Assembly: GCF_019343475.1 (NCBI RefSeq)
Contig: NZ_CP072453.1
Coordinates: 3,038,001 to 3,102,000, forward strand
From: Providencia sp. R33
Lineage (GTDB): Bacteria > Pseudomonadota > Gammaproteobacteria > Enterobacterales > Enterobacteriaceae
Reading direction: 5' to 3'
DNA: 64,000 bases
Shown: positions 9,432 to 18,451 of the stretch, piece after piece
Numbering within the stretch: the stretch's first letter is position 1
How the letters are laid out: every line of letters starts with the position of its first letter
The notes under the pieces: generated by a model
The model's database searches: none
Seen by the model: only the letters and a program-made list of their open reading frames with translations
Told to the model about the DNA's origin: nothing
Made by a program: the position numbers and the translations under genes

Positions 9432-10050
9432 TTAAAGCCTGATTATTATCAACACCTAATTTACGCATCGCAGCATTTTTTTGTAAGCTAATTGTTTTAT
9501 CACTTCGATTTAATAGCTTAGCAATTTCAACAATGGGCTTGCCTTGTACAAATAGTCGTAGTACCTCTAACTCACGAGGTGATAGCGTTTTTACGCGTTC
9601 ATCAAGCGTTGTCGCATTACGGCTTTTTAATGTTGTGGTTAAATCAGCAACCGGTCTGCGGTATTCTTGGCCCTGCCCCGCTAACTTTATTGCTTTCATC
9701 AAATCCTGCAAAGAAGCCTCTTTTGAAACTACAGCACTTACACCACTGTCATACAACATCTGTATGAGCATGGGGTTAGAAACCATAGTTAAAACGACTA
9801 AAGCGATGCTTGGATACTTACGACGTAAAAACTGAATATAATTTTGGCCGTCACTTGATAGTGTATTATTGGGCATCATATAGTCAGTCACAATAACATC
9901 AACAGTATTGTGTTTTAAAAATGTAAATAGTTCCGAGTCTTGGGTAAAAGCCCCCATAACAGATAAATTTGATGATTGTGATAAAGTATCTTTCAATCCA
10001 GAGAGAACAATTGGATGATCATCAACTAAAACTAATGATAGCTTTTTCAT
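9397..10050 (-). CDS. RcsB-like LuxR-family response regulator
   Basis: Response regulator of 217 aa with an N-terminal receiver (acidic pair DD10-11, phospho-acceptor Asp56 in TDYMMP, signalling lysine in VVSKEA) and a C-terminal LuxR helix-turn-helix (about 150-205). Sequence and length are closest to RcsB: DDHPIVLSGL, FLRRKYPSIALVVLTM and LSPRELEVLRLF...IAKLLNRSDKTIS.QK all have direct counterparts there. It is unlikely to be the housekeeping rcsB because rcsD and rcsC do not surround it. It lies 144 bp downstream of the operon 2 adhesin on the same strand and overlaps the kinase tail convergently, so it plausibly controls the neighbouring fimbriae. Confidence 0.85.
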   Translation of the reverse strand: MKKLSLVLVDDHPIVLSGLKDTLSQSSNLSVMGAFTQDSELFTFLKHNTVDVIVTDYMMPNNTLSSDGQNYIQFLRRKYPSIALVVLTMVSNPMLIQMLYDSGVSAVVSKEASLQDLMKAIKLAGQGQEYRRPVADLTTTLKSRNATTLDERVKTLSPRELEVLRLFVQGKPIVEIAKLLNRSDKTISLQKNAAMRKLGVDNNQALISYCVTHHLFD

Positions 10051-10194
10051 CGATATTACTCGTTATCAGGGTGATTATAATTGAATATACCACCGTTTAT
10101 AGAAAGTCAAATTACGAATATCATTTCAAATAAATATTTTAAACTTTAAAACTGTCAATTTTACTTTTACAAATAAAAACAAACACTTATTCTT

Positions 10195-11178
10195 TTAGTA
10201 AGACACAACAACCCGGATTGTTTTTGAAAATGGCCCTGAACTTATCGTACTCCCTGGGACTTTATTTAAAATCGCCGTATAAGGAACATTAACTGATGAT
10301 TGCGGTAAAACTTCACCAATCGCATAATTTTGGTTGTAATTTATTTCGGTCGAACCGCTTTGCAACATCGTTTGCAATCCATTTCCCATATCAAGATATT
10401 TACCACCCAAAATAGTATTATTATTTGGTTCAAAACGAACAGATACATTTAAGCCTGTTGCACAATCAGGGGGAACGGCCATCATTAAATGAAAAGGTCG
10501 GCTAATTGAATCCCCTGCGTTCATTTGCTTTGGTGAAACTGTATCAAACTCAATACTACCACCGTGTGATACGGACAAATTAATCGCTGGGGTTGGGCAA
10601 AGTAGTGTTAAATTACCGACAATATGAGCATAAACGGGCACCCCAAGGTACTTTGCTTGGTAATCTTCATGATATCCGAGCATAAAATTCCCCGTATCAA
10701 ATGGCTTTAAAGCATTCGCGCCCTTATTAACCGCAAAGTTATACATTATCCCAATATTCGTCGTAACGCCTACGGCAGGCTGACTCCAGTAGCCTAAGTC
10801 AATATTAGGTACACTTGGATTGGTAATTGTCGCCGTTATACCGCCACCAATTGCACTTCTTTGTGTCACAGTTACGCCGCTATTAATTAAAAGCGACTTT
10901 ATCTCTGCAGGCATGGCATTTTTAAAATAAACATGATTAGGTGTAGCTACCGTTCCCGTAAAATCACATGAAAATGATATAAAAGAAGATGCTGCAGATG
11001 CTAATAATGTGCCAGTCGCTATTGTCGAATTGCTATTCGTAATTTCGAATGTGATGTCTTGTTGTATATAATCAGGTCCTGAGTTTACTCGGCAATTTGA
11101 TACCGCTGCAGATACATTAAAACTGAGAAATATAAAACCGAATAAAATAACTGACACTATTTTTTTAAAATAGAACAT
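10195..11178 (-). CDS. Fimbrial tip adhesin/minor subunit, operon 2
   Basis: Secreted protein of 327 aa, about twice pilin length, as expected for a two-domain tip adhesin. It has a signal peptide (residues 1-24, ...NVSA), a divergent N-terminal half (about 25-190) that would be the receptor-binding domain, and a C-terminal pilin-like half starting near LLCPTPAINL with paired cysteines and ending in IRVVVSY, the donor-strand-acceptor terminus. It is the last structural gene of operon 2, 9 bases after the chaperone. The adhesin at 39465-40430 has the same architecture but a different N-terminal domain. Ligand unknown. Confidence 0.82.
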   Translation of the reverse strand: MFYFKKIVSVILFGFIFLSFNVSAAVSNCRVNSGPDYIQQDITFEITNSNSTIATGTLLASAASSFISFSCDFTGTVATPNHVYFKNAMPAEIKSLLINSGVTVTQRSAIGGGITATITNPSVPNIDLGYWSQPAVGVTTNIGIMYNFAVNKGANALKPFDTGNFMLGYHEDYQAKYLGVPVYAHIVGNLTLLCPTPAINLSVSHGGSIEFDTVSPKQMNAGDSISRPFHLMMAVPPDCATGLNVSVRFEPNNNTILGGKYLDMGNGLQTMLQSGSTEINYNQNYAIGEVLPQSSVNVPYTAILNKVPGSTISSGPFSKTIRVVVSY

Positions 11179-11187
11179 AGAACCCTC

Positions 11188-11910
11188 TTATTCTTTTTCT
11201 GCATTAAGCACACATGATGTATTACTGCATGAATAGGTTAATAATTTAGGGGAACCATAATCATCAATATATGTTACAACTATTTCAGATGCATTCTTTT
11301 GTTTATCAGATAAAAAATAATTTGTATTACTATTCGGTTTAATGATTATTTCTTCAAAATTAGCAACCTTACTTTTATTATCATTAATATTGATTACAAC
11401 CACATGATAAGCAGTCGGGTTTACCAGCTTTAATGTGCTTCCCATTTTTTCAATTTTAAGCTCTTTTTGCCAATTATTATCTGCATACTTAGTTATTCCC
11501 TTTGGACGATAAAACAACTTAAAGCGGGACTGAATGACAATTTCAACTGCATTCTCTAATTGGCTTTTAGGGGGAATACCAAGCACATTAAAATAAAATA
11601 ATGATTCTTTATCGTCAGGGATATTGAGACTATTATTCGCTGTACTAATCCTAATTTGTTTCTTTTGGTTCGGCTCAATACGTTGTAATACAGGTAATGC
11701 CACTAAAGGATCCGTAATTTTCTTACCTTTTTCATCCTCAATCCAAGACTGAACTAAGAATGGATCTTTACTATCTGTATTTTCAACAACCACACTAACG
11801 CCCTTACTCTTTTCATCATAAATAACGCGTGTTCGGTCAACTGAAATTGATGCATGTGTATATGTGCTTACTAAAAGTAATGCGCTCATTATTAATTTTA
11901 AATTTTTCAT
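11188..11910 (-). CDS. Fimbrial periplasmic chaperone, operon 2
   Basis: PapD-family chaperone of 240 aa. Signal peptide ends near THA; mature N-terminus has VDRTRVIYDE; second landmark is SRFKLFYRPKG; the FYFNVLGIPP strand is present. It is closely related to the operon 1 chaperone across its whole length, consistent with the two operons being duplicates. It lies between usher and adhesin with 9-base intergenic gaps on both sides, indicating one transcript. Confidence 0.92.
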   Translation of the reverse strand: MKNLKLIMSALLLVSTYTHASISVDRTRVIYDEKSKGVSVVVENTDSKDPFLVQSWIEDEKGKKITDPLVALPVLQRIEPNQKKQIRISTANNSLNIPDDKESLFYFNVLGIPPKSQLENAVEIVIQSRFKLFYRPKGITKYADNNWQKELKIEKMGSTLKLVNPTAYHVVVININDNKSKVANFEEIIIKPNSNTNYFLSDKQKNASEIVVTYIDDYGSPKLLTYSCSNTSCVLNAEKE

Positions 11911-11919
11911 AATCTTCTA

Positions 11920-14388
11920 CTATTTATAACAATTTATATTTTGAACATTAGTGTTATCTAGCACAATTCGGCAAGACTGACTTCCATTCCATTTAACAAT
12001 TAATTTTTGATTCTGTTGAATACCTGCCAAATAAACTTCCCCTTGTTCAGCAATCATACCCAATACTTTCTCACCATCAGAATCATAAACTAGTGCACCA
12101 AATGGTGGTGTTTTTCCATCAGGGAAACTAATTGTTAATAGTGCTTTCTCACCCATAATAGTGTTTAGTTTTGAATATCCAACCGCACCATCTGTCAGTG
12201 TTGACTCAACAACGCTATCATCGATACTGACATTTGCTGGTATATTATTTAAATCTACATACTGAGTTGATCTGTAATAAGTTGGTACGTTGCTGATTGC
12301 AGCTAAGCCAAACCTATTAGTTATTGATTCATTTTTATTAATAGACACATCTTTTGCTTTATTTGTATCTATAACCATTCTTGCCTGATTCTCATAAACT
12401 CGACGATGTAAGACTGGCCCCTGGCTTGTGAGTGTTAAAGAGCCATCTAATGAACCACTCGCTGTATGGTAATCATTGCTATAAGCCCCAGTAAACTGAG
12501 CTGTGCCATATTGAGTATCACGATATAAAGAGGTATTAATGGCGGCATTCTCGAAAAAGTCTTTACTCGACAAACCAATATTTACATTATTACCATTCAT
12601 TTTGGTGTAATAACTCACATTATTACTATACTTTTTATCTCGGTCATTATAAGAAGCAAAGTATTGTAATCTAGAATCTCGTTCCTCTCCCAAAGGAAGG
12701 CTTAAAGACAGATAAGCTTGTTTAGAACGTTTTCCTTTTACATAACTACTTTCACCAATTGAAAAAGATAAAAGTGCATTATTGATAAAATCATTTTTAA
12801 TCGTTTTATTAAAAGATAAATTTAATGTGTCATTACTTTTAGATTCATTCCAGTAGCTTTCTCTTGAATAACTCAAACTTACATCTGCATTCCAATCAGG
12901 GACTTGCTGAGTAAAAGATGTTGTAAATACATTTTTTTGCCGATAATAATTTCCAGAAGGGTTACCTTTAGTATCAATATAATTATTAACTGACATAAAG
13001 CCTTCATTAGAAAATTGGTATCCTGTCAAATCAAGGCGGCTAGTGTTTGAAAAACGTTTAGCATAATTAATTCGATAGCTTTCCCCTGTATGCGAAGCAG
13101 CATCTTTCAATTGGTTTCTAGATTGTGTAATATCAAATGACATCGCACCAAAACGTTCCATATTTAACCCAACACCCACACTATAGGCATTGTATTCATT
13201 ATCAGAAGTTGCAAATAACCCACCGAATGCAGATAAGTTATTTAAAATTCCCCACGAAAATTCTGTTGAGATAAAATCATTTTTAACATTCTTATATCCC
13301 ATAGGATCGAGCCGACCCGCGTTTAATTTATACTGAACCATACCTGGTCGCGTTAAAAATGGAATGCTTGTCGAAGATATCTGGTACTCCCTAATAGAGC
13401 CATCCTCTTCTGTTACCTTAACATCTAATGTACCTGATAAAGAGGAACTTAAATTATCAATCGAAAATGGTCCAGGAGCGACTTTAACTTGGTTTAATAT
13501 CCGTCCATTTTGCGATACTGTCACTGTCGCATTACTTGTTGCTATTCCTGAGACATTCGGAGCATATCCTCTTAATGAAGCAGGTAACATGTTATCATCG
13601 GTGAAAATACTAACTCCATTAAAGCGAACAGAGTCAAATAACTGGTTAGCTGTATAATATTTTCCAGCAAAAAATTTAGCTGATAGACTCGGTAAATCAG
13701 TAAAAAGGTAAGTTTGAACCCATTTGAAATTATCATTCTGGTTATTGTTAAAATCTTTCAAGAATTGATAATTACTGCGTAGTCTCCATCGCCCAATATT
13801 AGTGCCCACGGAACCGAATGAGCTCAAGTTATTTGTGCTTTCATTATTTTTATACTTAAAGTAATTCTCGATGAGATTGTAATCAAAAACTAATGCATTA
13901 ATACCGGTCTCACGCTGCATAGGAGGAACCCAACTATCATCCGCATACAAAAAATAAGCTTGTGGTATTGATAATGCTAGCTCTTGTTTTTCATCATCAA
14001 ATCTTGATGTAATGTTTTTATCCTGTGATGATAAATCATAACACTGGCCATCTTGCCATGTAGGGGTTTCATTGATAAATTCTTCTTTCAGCCCAATAAG
14101 CTCTACTAATTTTTGTGAAATACAAGGCTGAGCTTTCCCTTCTTTATTCAAAAAATCAATTTTATCAAAAAAATTAATTCTTTTTCCATTTACAGAAACA
14201 TTTGAAAAATAGGCACCTTCAACAACTGCATTTTTTTCAAAGGCGCTTAAGTCAATATCTGAATCACCAGAAATAGACAAAGCATCCTGATTAAATTGGA
14301 CTGAGTCTGCATTAACATAGTTTGTATAAAAAAATAGACTAGATATAAAACTAGCTACTATGTTTTTTTTAAAATTATCCATTTTCAT
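11920..14388 (-). CDS. Fimbrial outer-membrane usher, operon 2
   Basis: Usher of 822 aa: signal peptide ending near VNA, N-terminal chaperone-binding domain, barrel and plug with GYAPNVSGIATSNATV and GPFSIDNLSS, and a C-terminal domain with a cysteine pair (SCRI...INCYK). Intact and of normal length. The subunit-usher gap (14389-14539) contains an imperfect hairpin, mirroring operons 1 and 3. Confidence 0.93.
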   Translation of the reverse strand: MKMDNFKKNIVASFISSLFFYTNYVNADSVQFNQDALSISGDSDIDLSAFEKNAVVEGAYFSNVSVNGKRINFFDKIDFLNKEGKAQPCISQKLVELIGLKEEFINETPTWQDGQCYDLSSQDKNITSRFDDEKQELALSIPQAYFLYADDSWVPPMQRETGINALVFDYNLIENYFKYKNNESTNNLSSFGSVGTNIGRWRLRSNYQFLKDFNNNQNDNFKWVQTYLFTDLPSLSAKFFAGKYYTANQLFDSVRFNGVSIFTDDNMLPASLRGYAPNVSGIATSNATVTVSQNGRILNQVKVAPGPFSIDNLSSSLSGTLDVKVTEEDGSIREYQISSTSIPFLTRPGMVQYKLNAGRLDPMGYKNVKNDFISTEFSWGILNNLSAFGGLFATSDNEYNAYSVGVGLNMERFGAMSFDITQSRNQLKDAASHTGESYRINYAKRFSNTSRLDLTGYQFSNEGFMSVNNYIDTKGNPSGNYYRQKNVFTTSFTQQVPDWNADVSLSYSRESYWNESKSNDTLNLSFNKTIKNDFINNALLSFSIGESSYVKGKRSKQAYLSLSLPLGEERDSRLQYFASYNDRDKKYSNNVSYYTKMNGNNVNIGLSSKDFFENAAINTSLYRDTQYGTAQFTGAYSNDYHTASGSLDGSLTLTSQGPVLHRRVYENQARMVIDTNKAKDVSINKNESITNRFGLAAISNVPTYYRSTQYVDLNNIPANVSIDDSVVESTLTDGAVGYSKLNTIMGEKALLTISFPDGKTPPFGALVYDSDGEKVLGMIAEQGEVYLAGIQQNQKLIVKWNGSQSCRIVLDNTNVQNINCYK

Positions 14389-14440
14389 TAGCCGGAATAT
14401 TCTGTGATTAATATATTTATTATTCTCTTATTTATAAATA

Positions 14441-14484
14441 GCCGAAAACGCTATGAAATATTCATTTCACATAGCATAATCGGC
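14441..14484 (-). terminator. Intercistronic hairpin after the major subunit gene, operon 2
   Basis: Imperfect stem-loop: the outer arms GCCGA / TCGGC enclose GCTATGAAAT / ATTTCACATAGC, which pair apart from a two-base bulge. Its position, just after the major subunit gene and before the usher, matches the hairpins of operons 1 and 3. Confidence 0.55.
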
Positions 14485-14539
14485 ATATTAATAACTAAAT
14501 AGAAAATTTATTTATAGCAGTTAAATTACTAAGATATGC

Positions 14540-15073
14540 TTATTGATAATCTAGAACGTAAGCGACTGTTGATTTCACTGAACCTGCTGTCGCTGCACCT
14601 AATGCTTGCATACGAGCAGATAAATTAATCGTATTAGAACCTGCATTTAAATTTTGAGTGATAATATCACCTGTTTTTAAGTCAGTACCATTACCATTCT
14701 GGAATAAAATACCAACATTCTGTGCTGTACCGCTGTTTGCCCATAAAGCACCAGCTGCATCCATTTGCCCTGTGAACTTAACAGTGACTTTAGAGTAATC
14801 TGTACCGCTTGCTGATGGGTCTAACACACAGTCAGCCAGCTCTAGGGTAAAATCAATATTAGGACCTTGCGCACCCGCTGTTTTTAAAGAAACAGCTGGA
14901 ACAGAGCCTAACTGAACTTCTTTATTAACTGATGCTGGTGCGATAGTGCAAGCGCCTGAGTTAACTGTACCGTTAAATTCAATAGTACCGCTTCCAAGAT
15001 CTGCGGCAAATGAAGTTGATGCAGCAGTGAATGTTAAAGCAATAATTGAAGAGGCTAAAAGCGTCTTTTTCAT
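14540..15073 (-). CDS. Major fimbrial subunit, operon 2
   Basis: Type 1 pilin-family subunit of 177 aa. Signal peptide cleaves after TSFA; the core shows IEFNGTVNSGACTIAP and LADCVLD with the disulfide cysteines; the C-terminus is AYVLDYQ. Closely similar to the operon 1 subunit (3693-4223) and much less to the operon 3 subunit. It is first in its operon, 218 bp downstream of a co-oriented MrpJ-like regulator, and is followed by a hairpin. Confidence 0.93.
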   Translation of the reverse strand: MKKTLLASSIIALTFTAASTSFAADLGSGTIEFNGTVNSGACTIAPASVNKEVQLGSVPAVSLKTAGAQGPNIDFTLELADCVLDPSASGTDYSKVTVKFTGQMDAAGALWANSGTAQNVGILFQNGNGTDLKTGDIITQNLNAGSNTINLSARMQALGAATAGSVKSTVAYVLDYQ

Positions 15074-15291
15074 TTTTAAATCCTTATTTCATAATATAAT
15101 TGTTACACAAAGAAGTTTCTTCGTGTGAGATAACAGTGATATCTGCAATTGCAAATATCACTAATTAGATTCATATGTTGTCTTTGCTTATTACGTTTAA
15201 GTCCCCGAAAACATGTGCAATAGATTATTATTTAATTGGAGTAATAAATATAAGGAAACCCTTAAAAGACTTAATAGTTATAACTCATTAA

Positions 15292-15594
15292 TTAATAAAT
15301 ATTTTTATCTTCTGGAGGTAAATTACTATTTAAATCATCACTATTTAGCCAAGAATGATCAATAGACTCTAAGGAAGATATGTCCTCAAAAAAGTAATGA
15401 ATACTTACTTTCAAAAAATTTGCAATAACTACTAAAGAATCAATATCAATTCGATTAACGCCTCGCTCATATCGAGAGAATTGTTGCTGACTGACATGTA
15501 AGTATGCTGCTAATTCTGTTCCTGTAAGCCCATGTTCTTTTCTTAATCTTTTTATTTTACTCCCTACTATTTTGGCAACGGGGTACTTAGGCAT
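15292..15594 (-). CDS. MrpJ-type XRE-family regulator upstream of fimbrial operon 2
   Basis: Regulator of 100 aa with a Cro/C1 helix-turn-helix (about residues 10-65). LTGTELAAYLHVSQQQFSRY carries the MrpJ-type SQQQ.SRYERG hallmark, followed by VNRIDIDSL. A short acidic tail follows. It is transcribed towards the major subunit gene, 218 bp upstream of it, so it could share a transcript or have its own promoter. In Proteus mrp-type operons the mrpJ gene is at the distal end, so this placement is different. Confidence 0.85.
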   Translation of the reverse strand: MPKYPVAKIVGSKIKRLRKEHGLTGTELAAYLHVSQQQFSRYERGVNRIDIDSLVVIANFLKVSIHYFFEDISSLESIDHSWLNSDDLNSNLPPEDKNIY

Positions 15595-16110
15595 TATTTA
15601 CCTTCCATTATTAAAGTTACATCTAAAAACCAAATCCAATACAAGTACAACACTAACGAGTGGGCAAATAGTAATTAAACAAAATAAAAATAACAAACTG
15701 GTGCCCGAGTAAACATCCACTCCAATTCATCAGTTTAATTTAATGATTGTGATTTTTTTTGATCTTTATTATTTGTTTTTCAGTCTTTATGTTCAGTTCT
15801 GCAAAACAATCATGAACAAACATATCTTTTTTCAGGTAAACTCAATTGATAAATATAGTGAATTATAACACTTAAGCTAAAAATACAATTTTTTACACTG
15901 CACAAGTGTTATTGGCCCAATCTATTATCAAACGATACAGTGAAAAAAACAAAACAATTCATTAACATTTATAGAGGGGAGTTTAAAAATAATCATTATT
16001 AACTATACAAAAATAGCAGAAAAACTGATTGTTCACAGAAAACAGTCTCGTTTTACCGCCCTAATTGAAAAAGATATAATGAGAGAAATTTTATTACTGG
16101 TCTAAATATT
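15595..16110. other. AT-rich intergenic region between divergent genes
   Basis: About 515 bases between the MrpJ-like gene (leftward) and the yhdN-like gene (rightward). Both promoters should lie here. No ORF, RNA gene, clear operator or repeat was recognised. Confidence 0.35.
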
Positions 16111-16485
16111 ATGTCTATTATTGACCTCTGGGCTGAACGCCATATTCAGGAGTCCTTAAATAAAGGGGAGTTGTCACAGCTTAATGGCGAAGGTAAACCA
16201 CTACACCTTGAAGATGACAGTTTAGTTCCTCCTGAGTTAAGAGCTGGATATCGCTTATTAAAGAATTCGGGGTATTTGCCTGCCGAGTTGCAGCAAAGAA
16301 AGGATGCGCTAACACTTAGCCATATGCTTCAAGGGCTATCAATTGATGATCCAAATTATGCCAATGTGAGTAAGCAGCTCGCATTACTTGAATTAAAATT
16401 AAGGCAAGCTGGCGTCAATACTGATTTTTTACAGGGTGAGTATTCGCAGGCGATTTCGACACACATGGCACAGACTGAGAAATAA
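16111..16485 (+). CDS. yhdN: DUF1992 (DnaJ-C28-like) protein, YhdN-like
   Basis: Small soluble protein of 124 aa matching E. coli YhdN over its whole length: WAERHIQESLNKGE, LVPPELRAGYRLLKNSGYLP and LALLELKLRQAG are the recognisable blocks. The family is conserved in enterics and is named after its similarity to a eukaryotic DnaJ-homologue domain, but has no established function in bacteria. It faces a convergent AraC-type gene whose stop codon lies 3 bases away. Confidence 0.85.
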   Translation: MSIIDLWAERHIQESLNKGELSQLNGEGKPLHLEDDSLVPPELRAGYRLLKNSGYLPAELQQRKDALTLSHMLQGLSIDDPNYANVSKQLALLELKLRQAGVNTDFLQGEYSQAISTHMAQTEK

Positions 16486-16487
16486 CT

Positions 16488-17198
16488 TTAACGGTGTATT
16501 ATTGCTTGTGTTCGGTATTCAAGCGGGGTTTTGCCATAGTATTTTTTAAATGCATGGCTAAATGCAGAGTGGGAATCATACCCCACACAAAGGCCTATCG
16601 TTTCTATACTGCTGTTGGTGAGCAACAAACTCCCCGCGGCTTCCATCCTTTTTTGTTGGATAAATTGCATCGCCGTTAAATCTGTTTCGGCCTTAATTCT
16701 TCGTTGTAACGTACTGACTGACATGCAAAAAGCCAATGCCATATCTTCACAACTAATGGGCAGATGTAGCCGTGTTTCAACCCACTGGGAAACCGCATCA
16801 ATCCACTGACTTTCGGGTTTTAATTGCGCCAACAGTAAACGTGCCACAGCAAAATTATTTTCAGATGCCTGGGGAAAGCTTTGTAGCCAGTGAAGTAAAC
16901 CAATTGCTGATGGCGTAAGTGCAAATTGGGTCATTTTTTCGTCTAGCGCCCACTGCGCGGTGGCTGGCATTTCCAAAACGTAGTTTTGGTTACCTTCTTG
17001 GCCGCTAAACGCATGGCTCACACTTGGCGGGATCACGATACCCTTTCCTGCATCTAATTGAAAATGCTGCCGATACATATTGATTTCCATTTGCCCAGAT
17101 AACGACAATACGACTTGCCACTGCCCATCATGTTGATGAGAAATGACCTCGTCAGAATATTGCCGAAAATGCAGCTCAGGTAATCGCAAAGGAAACAC
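16488..17198 (-). CDS. AraC-family transcriptional regulator
   Basis: Regulator of 236 aa with an N-terminal cupin-like sensor domain (HQHDGQWQVVLSLSGQ..., about 1-90) and a C-terminal AraC/XylS double helix-turn-helix (about 140-232) with IETIGLCVGYDSHSAFSHAF, the usual second-helix signature. The reading frame opens with GTG preceded by AGTGGA, so the start is plausible but not certain. No divergent transporter or enzyme adjoins it; upstream are two ERIC elements and then csaA. The effector cannot be inferred. Confidence 0.85.
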   Translation of the reverse strand: MFPLRLPELHFRQYSDEVISHQHDGQWQVVLSLSGQMEINMYRQHFQLDAGKGIVIPPSVSHAFSGQEGNQNYVLEMPATAQWALDEKMTQFALTPSAIGLLHWLQSFPQASENNFAVARLLLAQLKPESQWIDAVSQWVETRLHLPISCEDMALAFCMSVSTLQRRIKAETDLTAMQFIQQKRMEAAGSLLLTNSSIETIGLCVGYDSHSAFSHAFKKYYGKTPLEYRTQAIIHR

Positions 17199-17310
17199 TC
17201 CACTAATACAGATAGTCGCAGTATAACCTTTTTACCTATAAATGGCAGTGATGCCAATATGGCATCACTTGAGAATTCAAATAAATATAACGAAAAATTA
17301 TATCAAATTA

Positions 17311-17437
17311 AATGCTCTAAATAGTTCGTGCTGTAGCAAGGCGGCAAACACAGTTATCCCTAGGAACATACAAAAGTATGTGACTAGGGTAACTTTGTGT
17401 AGCCAACAACGTGATAGAACGAAGTATGACGACCAAG
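17311..17437. repeat. ERIC element, copy A of a tandem pair
   Basis: The core CCTAGGAACATAC-AAAA-GTATGTGACTAGG, then a stretch ending GCCAACAACGTGATAGAACG and GAAGTATGACGA, parallels the ERIC core and its conserved right end (GCCAACGCAGATG... then GAAGTATGACGG). It begins with AATGCTC like copy B but lacks the matching GAGCATT at its right end, which seems lost or replaced at the junction. Confidence 0.8.
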
Positions 17438-17441
17438 AAAC

Positions 17442-17568
17442 AATGCTCTAAATAATTCGTTTTATCACTAGGCGGCAAGCAAACGAGATCCTAGGAGCAT
17501 ACAAAAGTATGTGACTAGGGCGAGTGAGTGTAGCCAACAACGTGATAGAACGAAGTATGACGAGCATT
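17442..17568. repeat. ERIC element, copy B of a tandem pair (127 bp)
   Basis: A 127-base element bounded by AATGCTC and GAGCATT, the canonical ERIC length. The core hairpin CCTAGGAGCATAC / GTATGTGACTAGG is intact, and long arms TTCGTTTTATCAC / GTGATAGAACGAA also pair. The right end GAGCATT is repeated immediately (17569-17575) and runs into the stop codon of csaA, as a target-site duplication would. Confidence 0.85.
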
Positions 17569-17573
17569 GAGCA

Positions 17574-17909
17574 TTAGGCGAGTAAAGCGCCGTTTGGAAG
17601 AGGCAAATTAAATTCAGCAAGAACAATAGCCCCCGTTTTATCAGGTGCCCCTGTAATCAGCACTTCCGACTTAATCCCTGCAATACGCTTTACTTCAAAG
17701 TTACAAACGCAAAGAATACGCTTGCCGATTAGGCTTTCAGGCGTGTAATTGACGGTAATTTGTGCGCTAGAGCGTTTAATACCCAGCTCCCCAAGATCAA
17801 CTTCCATAACATACGCGGGTTTCTTCGCTTTACTGTTTAGCTCTGCACTAATAATGGTGCCAACACGCATTTCAACACGGGTAAAATCACCCCACTCAAT
17901 AGTTTGCAT
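17574..17909 (-). CDS. csaA: CsaA-family tRNA-binding OB-fold protein
   Basis: Single-domain tRNA-binding protein of 111 aa. The whole length is the OB-fold found at the C-terminus of methionyl-tRNA synthetases: DFTRVEMRVGTIISAE, KPAYVMEVDLGELGIKRSSAQ, LIGKRILCVCNF and IKSEVLITGA are family landmarks. CsaA proteins are dimeric and have been described as chaperones that bind unfolded proteins. The stop codon abuts an ERIC element. It reads in the same direction as the upstream microcompartment operon but is separated from it by that operon's terminator. Confidence 0.85.
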   Translation of the reverse strand: MQTIEWGDFTRVEMRVGTIISAELNSKAKKPAYVMEVDLGELGIKRSSAQITVNYTPESLIGKRILCVCNFEVKRIAGIKSEVLITGAPDKTGAIVLAEFNLPLPNGALLA

Positions 17910-18028
17910 ACCTTCATTCCTAAACTAAATCATTATTGGTCACTAAATTAGCATAGGACACGCAGAAGGCATTATCGCCAAACAATCATTTTATATTGCA
18001 AAAAACTCAATAGTCTCAGATGATTTGC

Positions 18029-18063
18029 AAAAAATAGCCCTCAACAAAAAAACGATTGAGGGC
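18029..18063 (-). terminator. Rho-independent terminator of the choline microcompartment operon
   Basis: On the minus strand an 8-bp stem GCCCTCAA / TTGAGGGC with an 11-nt loop is followed by TATTTTTT. It lies 40 bases after the last SMR gene and is a good intrinsic terminator. Confidence 0.8.
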
Positions 18064-18102
18064 AAACAATGATCGAGATAAAGAGCAAGAGTAAAATAAG
18101 AC

Positions 18103-18429
18103 TTACATCGTTGAGAAAGTATTCATAATTATTCCACCAGAGATAATTAACCCCATTGCAAATACCGCAGGGAAATCTGGTTTTTGTTTATATAAAATCA
18201 TGGAAACTAATGTCACTCCGACAATACCAAACCCACACCATAATGAATAAGCCACCCCGACAGGGATATATCCCATTGCACGGGTCAGAGCAAAATAACA
18301 TAAACAATAGGCAATGATCACTAAAACAGACGGGCCTAATTTGCTAAAGCTATTGGTTTTTTTAATCATTGAGGTTCCAGTTATTTCAGAACCAATCGAA
18401 AGTGCTAGCCATAGAAATCCAGTAAACAT
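18103..18429 (-). CDS. Small multidrug resistance (SMR) family transporter, second subunit
   Basis: Four-helix SMR protein of 108 aa. The conserved membrane glutamate that couples proton and cation exchange is Glu15 (SIGSEITGT), and the YIPVGVAYSLWCGFGIV segment is the family signature in helix 3. It follows another SMR gene by 22 bases at the distal end of the choline microcompartment operon, an arrangement typical of heterodimeric SMR pumps. SMR proteins commonly export quaternary ammonium compounds, so a role in moving choline-derived amines is plausible but not demonstrated. Confidence 0.9.
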   Translation of the reverse strand: MFTGFLWLALSIGSEITGTSMIKKTNSFSKLGPSVLVIIAYCLCYFALTRAMGYIPVGVAYSLWCGFGIVGVTLVSMILYKQKPDFPAVFAMGLIISGGIIMNTFSTM

Positions 18430-18451
18430 AATCTTTCCCCTTAAATTTTAA

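Noticed and set aside
9533..9835. 100-codon frame antisense to the RcsB-like regulator
   Set aside because: Shadow frame within a gene showing a complete receiver and LuxR domain.
9397..10050. Assignment of the response regulator as the housekeeping rcsB
   Set aside because: rcsD and rcsC do not flank it, and it pairs instead with a convergent hybrid kinase of a different architecture.
17311..17575. CRISPR-like repeat array
   Set aside because: Only two long, diverged copies with internal dyad symmetry and no regular spacers; they fit ERIC elements, and no cas gene is present.
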